This document shows positions 1-5,330 of a stretch of 5,543 nucleotides of DNA, piece after piece. Source of the stretch: Anaerolineae bacterium (GTDB lineage: Bacteria > Chloroflexota > Anaerolineae > Aggregatilineales > Phototrophicaceae); NCBI GenBank assembly GCA_020848855.1, contig JADLHH010000643.1, positions 1 through 5,543 of the forward strand, read 5' to 3'. The position numbers and the translations under genes were made by a program. A model generated the notes under the pieces. That model had not been told where the DNA came from, did no database searches, and worked only from the letters and a program-made list of their open reading frames with translations. Every line of letters begins with the position of its first letter. Position 1 is the stretch's first letter.

Positions 1-10
1 GCAGGGCAGC

Positions 11-214
11 GTGGGAACGCAGCATCATTTTGGGCTGCCGCCGTCCGAACGCTATGCCGTCGCGCGCGCGTTGTATGATGTATATGTCGAACAGGGCGAA
101 GCGGCGGTCGTTGAGGTGATCCGCCAGATTCGCGCCGACGCTGCGCATCTGGTCGCGCTGACGCCGGAGGAAATGATCGCCTGGATTGAGGAAGCGACGC
201 AAAATGCGAGCTAG
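11..214 (+). CDS. Small protein of unknown function (possibly the 3' end of a longer gene)
   Basis: I do not recognise this 67-residue protein. It is soluble, has no membrane segment or cysteines, and looks mostly helical: residues 14-45 are rich in A/V/E/R, and the tail around residues 51-63 (TPEEMIAWIEEAT) resembles a short C-terminal helix. The GTG at 11 is preceded by AGGG at 3-6, which is a close but possible ribosome site. The frame is also open back to the window edge, so it may be the C-terminus of a protein that starts upstream. A regulator such as a GntR-type protein in front of the transporter genes is one possibility, but nothing here proves it. The stop overlaps the next gene's ATG by 11 bases, so it belongs to the same operon and is probably translationally coupled to the membrane protein. 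Confidence 0.55.
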   Translation: MGTQHHFGLPPSERYAVARALYDVYVEQGEAAVVEVIRQIRADAAHLVALTPEEMIAWIEEATQNAS

Positions 215-860
215 CATCTACTATGAAGCGCGGGTCGCCTTTGGCTGGGCGACCCTGCTGCCCGCGCTGCTGCTGCCGGCTTATGCGCTGATCGCGTGGC
301 TGAACTGGTCGGCGTACCGAGCGACGCCGCAGCCTGGCGAGCTGATTCGGGCGTTCGTGCTGGGGCTGCCACTCAGCGCCGGGCTGGCTGCCGCCCACCT
401 GATGGTGATCGAGCGCGAGGAGGGTTTCGACTCCCTGCGCCGCAGCTATCCTGAATCGTCATCGCGGCTGCCTGTGCGCCGTGCGCTAGGCGGCATCATT
501 GCCGTTACCGTCAGCACGTTGGTCACGGGGGTGATCTTCCATCTCGCCTATGGTGATTACGCCGTTGAAACGGTGATCATCCCGGCTGTCCCACCCGCGT
601 TGTATCTGATGGGGCTGGCGCTGCTGATCGGCAATGTCACCGGCGGACACTGGATACCGGCAGCGCTGGTGGTCGGCTACTGGTTTATGGAGTTCGAGAC
701 CCGGGGCGCGTTCACGAAAGCCGCCTTCCTGTTCAACCCGATCATGCCGATCCCCAGCGTCGATGCGGCACTCAATCGCTGGCTGCTAGTCGGGTTGGCG
801 TGCCTCTGGGCGTCTCTGAACGTTGGCTATAGTTCCTGGCGCAGGTCTCGCGGTGGATGA
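204..860 (+). CDS. Polytopic membrane protein, probable ABC-2-type transporter permease subunit
   Basis: A 218-residue integral membrane protein with about five or six hydrophobic segments, near residues 12-33, 48-66, 94-114, 125-147, 150-162 and 192-209. It ends in a basic tail (SSWRRSRGG). I chose the ATG at 204 over a TTG at 186 because GAGGAAG at 188-194 sits at a normal ribosome-site distance. The TTG start would only add a six-residue basic extension. Between the second and third segments is a charged cytoplasmic loop (residues 70-93, EREEGFDSLRRSYP). A similar loop occurs at the same place in the 274-residue membrane protein two genes on. With the ATPase encoded downstream, the likely role is one half of an ABC exporter membrane domain. 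The substrate is unknown. The family assignment is inferred from topology and neighbours, not from a diagnostic motif. Confidence 0.72.
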   Translation: MRASIYYEARVAFGWATLLPALLLPAYALIAWLNWSAYRATPQPGELIRAFVLGLPLSAGLAAAHLMVIEREEGFDSLRRSYPESSSRLPVRRALGGIIAVTVSTLVTGVIFHLAYGDYAVETVIIPAVPPALYLMGLALLIGNVTGGHWIPAALVVGYWFMEFETRGAFTKAAFLFNPIMPIPSVDAALNRWLLVGLACLWASLNVGYSSWRRSRGG

Positions 861-1386
861 CGAAGCCGTATACCGGCAGATGAGGCAGGGTGACGAGGCG
901 GCGCTGGCGGAACTCGTCGCTCGCTATCACACCGCTGTCTATCGCTTCCTCTACCGCTACACCGGCGATCCGGCGCTGGCGGACGATCTGGCTCAGGAGG
1001 CATTCATCCGCCTCGTGACGTATCGCGGTGACGCGCCCGTGCATTTTCGCGCATGGATTTACACGATTGCGACCAACCTCGCCCGCGATCATTTCCAGTC
1101 TGCCGCCTACCGCCACGAACAGGCAGTTGATTTTGAGACCGACGAACCGAGTGCCGACGACTCGCTGCCGGAGAGCGCCGATGTTGACGTGACGTCAGCG
1201 CTGATGTCGCTGCCGCCGGCGCACCGCGAGGTGATTATCCTGCGTTTTTACCACGACCTGAAGCTCGACGAGATCGCCGCCGTCACAGGTGCGCCGCTGG
1301 GGACGGTCAAAAGCCGCCTGTTCCACGCTTTGAAGAGGTTGAAGGGTTTTTTAGCCGTCATGGAGATCGACCATGATCGAAGATGA
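853..1386 (+). CDS. RNA polymerase sigma factor, ECF (sigma-70 family, group 4)
   Basis: A 177-residue sigma factor of normal ECF length with only the two core domains. Region 2 spans about residues 5-82, with the core-binding stretch DDLAQEAFIRLV at 44-55 and the -10-recognition part FRAWIYTIATNLARDHF at 65-81. An acidic linker follows (residues 92-112). Region 4 spans about 115-165; its helix-turn-helix (LDEIAAVTGAPLGTVKSRLF) recognises the -35 element. The GTG at 853 is preferred because it starts just before the usual N-terminal helix (DDEAVYRQMRQGDEAA). A TTG at 823 would add ten non-conserved residues, and an internal ATG would cut into region 2. The gene overlaps the preceding membrane gene by 8 bases and the next one by 14. 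It therefore sits inside a transporter operon, and its activity is probably tied to that system. There is no long C-terminal extension. Confidence 0.93.
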   Translation: MDDEAVYRQMRQGDEAALAELVARYHTAVYRFLYRYTGDPALADDLAQEAFIRLVTYRGDAPVHFRAWIYTIATNLARDHFQSAAYRHEQAVDFETDEPSADDSLPESADVDVTSALMSLPPAHREVIILRFYHDLKLDEIAAVTGAPLGTVKSRLFHALKRLKGFLAVMEIDHDRR

Positions 1387-2197
1387 TCTGACGCCGCAGC
1401 AGCGCGCCGAACTGGGCGATTTGCCGCCGCTGTACAAGCGTCTCGATGCGTACGACATCCCCGAACCCGATCACGACCGCCTGCTGGCTGCGCTCAAGCC
1501 TGTGCTGGCGCAGCACCGCGAAACCGCCCAACCGCACGTGCGCGCGCCGGAGCGGCTCGGCTGGCGTGAGTGGCTGCGGTTGGCATGGGCGCAGATCGAG
1601 CTGCTTGAAGCGCCGTTCTGGGGCGCGAGCGTTCTGCTGACGCTGATCGGGCTGGTGCTGGGCATGAGCTACGGCAGCGCGACGACAACGCTGTGCCTGT
1701 TCTTCCTGTCGCCGTTGATCGCGGTCGGCGGCGTCGCCTACATTTTCCGCCCGGCGACGCGCACGCTCTGGGAACTGGAGCGATTGAGTCGCTATCAACC
1801 GTTCGAACTGCTTTACGCGCGGGTGGCGATCATTCTGCTGCTGAACGTGGCGACGGCGATCATTCTGCTGCTGGTCGTGTGGTCGCAGGGCGCGCAGATC
1901 GTGCTGTGGCGGCTGCTGCTGATCTGGCTCGGTCCGATGATCGGGCTGATGGGACTGGCACTGTTTTGTTCGCTGCGCTGGAGTGTTCTCGCCGGTATGC
2001 TCGCGCCGATGTCGGCGTGGAGTCTCCTGATCGTGCTGGGCTGGCGCGAAATCGTCCTCCATACCTTCGATGCCGAACGCCTCGTCACCCTGATTGGCGG
2101 GTCGAATCTGCTGCTGGCGGTTGCGGTCACAGCGCTGGTCGGCGGCTTGGCGCTGGTGGTCGAGTCGGGGCGACAGGTGGAGCGATGGCGCTCGTAG
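1373..2197 (+). CDS. Membrane protein with soluble N-terminal domain; candidate anti-sigma factor and/or ABC permease subunit
   Basis: A 274-residue protein. Residues 1-80 are soluble and charged (it opens MIEDDLTPQQRAELGDLPPL, with IPEPDHDRLLAALKP at 29-43). About six membrane helices follow, near 83-100, 104-125, 149-170, 178-199, 202-223 and 244-263, and the protein ends in a basic tail. The ATG at 1373 has GGAG at 1362-1365. The gene starts inside the sigma gene (14-base overlap), the classic position for a cognate anti-sigma factor. The zinc-binding HxxxCxxC motif of ZAS anti-sigma factors is absent; the only cysteines are C108 and C199, both in membrane helices. The loop between helices 2 and 3 (RTLWELERLSRYQPFELLYAR) resembles that of the 218-residue membrane protein upstream, so an ABC-2 permease role is equally supported. 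It may be both: a permease whose cytoplasmic N-terminus binds the sigma factor. Confidence 0.7.
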   Translation: MIEDDLTPQQRAELGDLPPLYKRLDAYDIPEPDHDRLLAALKPVLAQHRETAQPHVRAPERLGWREWLRLAWAQIELLEAPFWGASVLLTLIGLVLGMSYGSATTTLCLFFLSPLIAVGGVAYIFRPATRTLWELERLSRYQPFELLYARVAIILLLNVATAIILLLVVWSQGAQIVLWRLLLIWLGPMIGLMGLALFCSLRWSVLAGMLAPMSAWSLLIVLGWREIVLHTFDAERLVTLIGGSNLLLAVAVTALVGGLALVVESGRQVERWRS

Positions 2198-3015
2198 TCC
2201 GCAGCTTGCGCAAAACCTACGGGGAGCAAACTGCGCTCGACGGCATCGACCTGACGCTGACCGACAGCGTGATCGCCCTGCTTGGCGCGAACGGGTCGGG
2301 GAAATCGACGCTGCTGCGTATCCTCGCTACACTGGTCAAGCCGGACGCGGGTGAGGTAACGTTTGATGGTCTGTCGTATGCGCGCGACGAGCGTTCGCTT
2401 CGGGCACAGATCGGTTATCTACCGCAGGCGCTCGAACTGCCGGAGATGCTCACCCCGCGCAGGCTGCTGAATCATCTCGCCCGGCTGCGCGGCGCAACGC
2501 TCGCCTCGATTGCGCCACTGCGCCTGGAGGCGCTGCTCGATCAACCGTTTCACAAGCTTTCCGGCGGGCAGCAGCGCCTGGTGGGGATCGCTCAGGCGTT
2601 TCTCGGCGCGCCCCGACTGGTGCTGCTGGATGAGTTCGCGCGCGGCTTGGACGTGAGCGAACGGGAACGTGCTTTTCGGATGATCGGGCAGCAGGGAGCG
2701 CTCATGATCTTCAGCACCCACATCCCGGCGGAGATCGAAAGTGTCGGCGCACAGCAGGTGATCGTCCTCGACCGGGGTCGGGTGCTGTTCTGCGGGACAG
2801 TGGAGTCGATGCGCACCACAGCCCTTGGACGTGTGTACGAAATTAGCATTCCGAACGAGCAAGTGCCTGCGCTGGCGGCGTCGCAGCGGATCAGCAGCAT
2901 GAGTTCGAACGGCAGCCAAACGAGCCTGCGAATTATCGGTATGTCGAACCTTACAAACCTGAACAGCGTAACTCCTACACTTGAGGACGCCTATCTTTTC
3001 ATCACCGGAACGTGA
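2185..3015 (+). CDS. ABC transporter ATP-binding protein (ABC-2 exporter type)
   Basis: A 276-residue cytoplasmic ATPase that powers a membrane transporter. The motifs appear in the right order: Walker A GANGSGKS (34-41), Q-loop glutamine in GYLPQ (Q81), signature LSGGQ (125-129), Walker B LVLLDE (145-150), D-loop GLD (154-156) and switch histidine in FSTH (H179). The C-terminal PTLEDAYLFITG (264-275) is the usual ending of drug- or lipid-export ATPases that pair with separate ABC-2 permeases. After the catalytic glutamate the sequence is FARGLD, where the family usually has PTxGLD. The ATG at 2185 has AGGTGGAG at 2175-2182 and overlaps the preceding gene by 13 bases. The open frame extends further upstream, but that part is a shadow of the membrane gene. 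The partners are most likely the two membrane proteins of this operon. The substrate is unknown. Confidence 0.93.
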   Translation: MALVVRSLRKTYGEQTALDGIDLTLTDSVIALLGANGSGKSTLLRILATLVKPDAGEVTFDGLSYARDERSLRAQIGYLPQALELPEMLTPRRLLNHLARLRGATLASIAPLRLEALLDQPFHKLSGGQQRLVGIAQAFLGAPRLVLLDEFARGLDVSERERAFRMIGQQGALMIFSTHIPAEIESVGAQQVIVLDRGRVLFCGTVESMRTTALGRVYEISIPNEQVPALAASQRISSMSSNGSQTSLRIIGMSNLTNLNSVTPTLEDAYLFITGT

Positions 3016-3083
3016 CATTGAGCGCCCGGCGACCGTCTTACCCTGGAAACTGCCCAGTGCGCCCATCTTGTTAATCCATACGT

Positions 3084-3101
3084 CGAGGGGACGGTTCCTC
3101 G
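3084..3101. terminator. Small hairpin after the ABC operon
   Basis: CGAGGGG pairs with TTCCTCG around the four-base loop ACGG. This gives a seven-pair stem, two of the pairs being G-T. It lies about 70 bases after the ATPase stop. There is no T-tract, so it is at best a weak terminator or an mRNA 3'-end stabiliser. Confidence 0.3.
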
Positions 3102-3116
3102 TCAGACATTCAGAAG

Positions 3117-3137
3117 ATGCCCGCGCGTATCGGGCGT
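3117..3137. terminator. Second hairpin in the convergent gap
   Basis: GCCCG (3119-3123) pairs with CGGGC (3131-3135) around a seven-base loop. It extends by a T-G and an A-T pair on the outside. No T-run follows on the + strand. On the - strand it is followed by a weakly T-rich stretch (CTTCTGAATGTCT). It could serve either converging transcript, but the evidence is only the pairing. Confidence 0.3.
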
Positions 3138-3294
3138 GACTCATCAATCAGTCATGCTGAATAGATTACGTTTCGCACAATAATTCGGGACGCCAGTTCA
3201 CAACTGCCTAGAGTCTAACCTTGCTGCTCAATTGTTGGTTGGATCGTCCGTCAGCCGCTGTCGCCACTTTGCTGTGCTAATATCGGACAAGCCA

Positions 3295-4179
3295 TTAACG
3301 GTTGGACAGCCTCAGTTTTTCTTCGGTATTTAACTGGCGATACTTCCCCGGACTCTCCCCAACTATTTTTTTGAAGCTCCGGTAAAAGTAAGGGGCATTT
3401 GTGTAGCCGAGCTGGAATACGATTTCCTCGATTGTGAGATCAGTTGACGAGAGCAAGTTCATCGCCCGTTCCATTTGAATCCAGGTCAAATATTCCTTCA
3501 GCGAAATCCCCATATCCCTTCGAAACGCTTTGGAAAGCGCCGACCGCGACATATTCATGAAGTCCGCCAACTGATCGATTCGCATAGCAGGCGAGATGTT
3601 CTCCTGTATATGGCTGAGCAGCGCGCGGTATTTTGAAATGCTTCTCGCCCGACGCCACATGCTGTCCATCAGCGGCTCGCAGAATCGTGATACCGCCTGG
3701 AACGCGAGCGCCAGACAAACCATTTGCTGTCCAGAGATATAGCTCTTGACCATTTCGTCGTACAGATTGCCTGCATCCGCCAGTGATGGGATGCCTTCCA
3801 TATCGCTGAAGACCGACATTCCAATAGCATCGAGAACGCGGAAATGAAAATGGAACAGGTCTGATCGTTGATACGTGACGCGGAACTCCTGCCCGGAGGG
3901 AATCAAATATATCTGGCGCGGCACAAGCTCATAGTTACGTCCATTTACTTCGATACACGCCCCACCATTCAAGAACAGAAAGAGACGCGAGACATTTGGG
4001 CAGATGTGATGAAAATACATGTTGTCCACCGAAAACTCGGTGATGCTCCCAGGAACAATGAACTCGCAGCTCATTTCCAGAATCAGATCATCTTTGCGCA
4101 GGTAAAAATTCGTTCTGCTCAGAGGCTGCTTTTCAATTTCCTCGATAACAACCTCGCTGTAATTAAACATCCTGGTCAT
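3295..4179 (-). CDS. AraC-family transcriptional regulator with N-terminal cupin-like sensor
   Basis: A 294-residue DNA-binding regulator of typical AraC/XylS length. Residues about 50-115 look like the beta-rich cupin effector domain (LFLFLNGG, then PRQIYLIPSGQEFRV, then LFHFHF). The C-terminal 100 residues carry two helix-turn-helix units: first IDQLADFMNMSRSALSKAFR (201-220), then LTIEEIVFQLGYTNAPYFYR (248-267). The signature end SFKKIVGESPGKYR follows. The ATG at 4179 has GAGG seven bases upstream (GAGGACGAGGA directly before the start); an ATG three codons later is also possible. It is transcribed away from the importer genes at 4357 onward, and such divergent AraC proteins commonly control sugar or oligosaccharide uptake, so it probably regulates that operon. 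The effector is unknown. A sampled stretch (3421-3480) is about 45% G+C, against about 65% in the genes on both sides, which suggests separate ancestry or relaxed codon choice. Confidence 0.93.
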   Translation of the reverse strand: MTRMFNYSEVVIEEIEKQPLSRTNFYLRKDDLILEMSCEFIVPGSITEFSVDNMYFHHICPNVSRLFLFLNGGACIEVNGRNYELVPRQIYLIPSGQEFRVTYQRSDLFHFHFRVLDAIGMSVFSDMEGIPSLADAGNLYDEMVKSYISGQQMVCLALAFQAVSRFCEPLMDSMWRRARSISKYRALLSHIQENISPAMRIDQLADFMNMSRSALSKAFRRDMGISLKEYLTWIQMERAMNLLSSTDLTIEEIVFQLGYTNAPYFYRSFKKIVGESPGKYRQLNTEEKLRLSNR

Positions 4180-4356
4180 TCCTCGTCCTCAGACGGGCGG
4201 CGGTTTTCCGAACAATCCGCGTCAGCGCCCCTATTCGCACTGCAAATCGCTTTTCCGCCACACGTCCTAAAAGTGCAGTAAAGCAACCCAATTCTTCATT
4301 GAAGTCGAATTGATTTTCTCCTAAAGTGATATAAAAGTAAACTCAGGGCAAAAGTG
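4180..4356. promoter_or_regulatory. A+T-rich divergent control region between araC-type gene and importer operon
   Basis: The region holds no gene. It must carry the start signals for the AraC-type gene (leftward) and for the importer operon (rightward). The rightward half from about 4265 is A+T-rich and contains repeated AAAGT blocks and a candidate extended -10 element, listed separately. I could not find a convincing leftward -35/-10 pair. The AraC protein's own sites are expected here because regulators of this family usually bind next to the operon they control. Confidence 0.55.
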
Positions 4357-4358
4357 AT
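4270..4358. repeat. Direct repeats of AAAGT / AAAGTGAT, possible regulator sites
   Basis: AAAGT occurs four times in the same orientation, at 4270-4274, 4323-4327, 4334-4338 and 4351-4355. The longer word AAAGTGAT is exact at 4323-4330 and 4351-4358, 28 bases apart, and the copy at 4270 reads AAAGTG. Two copies flank or overlap the candidate -10. AraC-family dimers bind direct repeats, so these could be half-sites. However, short A-rich words recur by chance in A+T-rich DNA. Confidence 0.3.
4327..4335 (+). promoter_or_regulatory. Candidate extended -10 promoter for the importer operon
   Basis: TGATATAAA fits the extended -10 form TG-n-TATAAT at five of six core bases. The only -35-like element is TTGATT at 4310-4315, 14 bases away, which is too close for a standard promoter. 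The call therefore rests on the extended -10 alone. It points toward the solute-binding-protein start at 4357. The start site would lie very near the AGGG ribosome site at 4345, which is a mild argument against it. Confidence 0.35.
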
Positions 4359-4398
4359 GCATTTGATAAACAGTTTCAGGAAACCTTTCTCAACTTAA
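4357..4398 (+). pseudogene. Probable 5' remnant (signal-peptide n-region) of the solute-binding-protein gene
   Basis: ATG at 4357 is preceded by AGGG at 4345-4348 with eight bases between, a good ribosome site. It opens a 13-codon frame, MHLINSFRKPFST, then TAA. A short polar start with R8 and K9 is what the n-region of a lipoprotein or Sec signal peptide looks like. The hydrophobic core and lipobox cysteine that should follow are missing. A few bases later, in another frame, the central part of a solute-binding protein begins. I infer that this is the original start of that gene, cut off by a deletion near 4396-4408. It could instead be a chance mini-frame or a leader peptide. Confidence 0.4.
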
Positions 4399-4402
4399 AT
4401 TA

Positions 4403-5201
4403 GCGTATGTGCTGGTCGAGAAAGACGCCACCCGCAGCGTCTACGAGCGCAACCCCTACTTCTGGATGGTCGACAGCGAGGGAAACCAGTTGCCCTACAT
4501 CGACCGGATTGTGGTCAATGTAGTCAATGACCGCGAATCCATCGACGGCAGCATTATCGCCGGAGATATCGATTTCGCCGGGTTCCACACCGATACTACG
4601 TCGATCCCGCTCTATCAGCAGTACGCGGAGCAGGGTAGCTATAATATGACGCTCTGGCAGAATATCTTCTCGGCGGTTGTCCTCTGGCCCAACTACTGCT
4701 ACGCAGACCCGGCAGTCGCCACTGCGCTGGCGCAGAAAGATTTCCGTGTCGCCATGCAGTTGACAGTTGACCGCGAGCGCATCAACCAGGAAGTCATGTT
4801 CGGGCTGGCAAGGACAGTTCGTCACGCGCCCAAGCCGGAAACCAATATGTTGTTCGATCCAGAATTCGAGACGCTCTACTCGGAATACGATCCTGACCAG
4901 GCGCAGACACTGCTGGACGGTATTGATATCACCGACAAAGACGGCGACGACTGGCGTGATGCCCCGGATGGCAGCCCCATCACGATGGTCATTCCATATG
5001 GGGAACACACCCACCCCCGACGATGGTCCGCTCTACTGGGCTTTCGATACCTGGTGGGCGAACGCTTATACCCCGGCGCAGTTCTACTTCCAGGATCGAC
5101 CGCTGGTGACAGCGGAAGACTCGCTGCTGCCGACGATGTATGATCCCACAGAACTGGCGAAAGATCCCATCGATCGGGCGGTCGAGTACGGTTGGTTCTA
5201 G
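4403..5201 (+). pseudogene. Extracellular solute-binding protein, family 5 (Opp/Dpp type), truncated and frameshifted
   Basis: Remnant of the lipoprotein that captures peptides or oligosaccharides for an ABC importer. From GTG 4409, about 198 residues read clearly as the family: YERNPYFW followed by EGNQLPYIDRIV, then DFRVAMQLTVDRERINQ, then DPDQAQTLLDGI and DGDDWRDAPDGSPITMVI. The fragment starts mid-protein with no signal peptide or lipobox; roughly the first 200-250 residues are absent. At GGGG (5000-5003) the sensible reading jumps one base forward. From 5004, in the other frame, NTPTPDDGPLYWAFDTWW leads into TPAQFYF, which looks like the C-terminal end of such proteins, and 65 codons run to TAG at 5199-5201. 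The segment normally lying between these parts (roughly 200-300 residues) is missing. Family members are usually 550-650 residues. Untouched, the first frame runs on to 5143 as nonsense. An assembly error is an alternative to true decay. Confidence 0.8.
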
Positions 5202-5218
5202 CCTGACCGCAGTACCCG

Positions 5219-5252
5219 CAGAGGCAGGCTGTGCCACGACAGTCTGCCTCTG
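5219..5252 (+). terminator. Strong stem-loop between binding-protein and permease genes
   Basis: CAGAGGCAGGCTGT pairs with ACAGTCTGCCTCTG around the six-base loop GCCACG. This gives a continuous 14-pair stem with one G-T, and three further G-C pairs are possible outside a one-base bulge. It starts 18 bases after the binding-protein stop. There is no T-run, so it is more likely an mRNA-stabilising or attenuating hairpin than a full terminator. Such hairpins after binding-protein genes help make more binding protein than permease. Confidence 0.65.
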
Positions 5253-5278
5253 GCGGTTGATACGCCCATGCTAATAAA

Positions 5279-5298
5279 TGCGCTGTTCGACCAGCGCA
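5279..5298 (+). other. Second hairpin upstream of the permease gene
   Basis: TGCGCTG pairs perfectly with CAGCGCA around the loop TTCGAC (seven pairs). It ends 32 bases before the permease ATG, leaving the TAAGG ribosome-site candidate (5315-5319) free. It may add to the attenuation by the larger hairpin just upstream. Confidence 0.45.
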
Positions 5299-5330
5299 GT
5301 TCATGTCAATAAAGTAAGGCAACACCGAAG

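Larger units (their letters stand above)
3016..3294. other. Non-coding gap between converging genes
   Basis: No supportable gene lies here. The ABC ATPase gene ends on its left and the - strand AraC gene ends on its right, so the gap should hold transcription ends for both. Two small hairpins are visible (listed separately), neither followed by a clear T-run. G+C falls from left to right across the gap. An open - strand frame enters from 3147, but it continues antisense through the whole ATPase gene and is not credible. Confidence 0.6.

Noticed and set aside
1358..2062. - strand open frame of 234 codons, very rich in R, Q and H
   Set aside because: It is an antisense shadow of the 274-residue membrane protein; its composition is that of a reverse-complemented hydrophobic gene.
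1693..2184. Upstream extension of the ABC ATPase frame (440 residues in total)
   Set aside because: This stretch is low-complexity and R/A/G-rich, overlaps the membrane-protein gene in another frame, and has no domain. The ATG at 2185 has a good ribosome site and begins exactly at the ATPase domain.
2419..3147. Long - strand open frame (242 codons) antisense to the ABC ATPase
   Set aside because: It runs opposite a clear ATPase gene, is rich in R/H/Q typical of antisense frames in high-G+C DNA, and shows no recognisable domain. The part outside the ATPase gene is only about 130 bases.
3246..3288. GTCCG ... CGGAC inverted repeat just after the AraC stop
   Set aside because: Only five pairs around a loop of more than 30 bases and no T-run; not convincing as a terminator.
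3868..4281. + strand open frame of 137 codons over the AraC gene start
   Set aside because: It overlaps the sensor domain of a clear AraC-family gene on the other strand and has no family resemblance.
4200..4320. Leftward promoter for the AraC gene
   Set aside because: TTG-starting hexamers exist on the - strand (for example within 4281-4290), but none is paired with an acceptable -10 at 16-18 bases.
4400..5014. - strand open frame of 204 codons opposite the binding-protein fragment
   Set aside because: The + strand reading matches family-5 solute-binding proteins over nearly 200 residues; the reverse frame has no domain or ribosome site of note.
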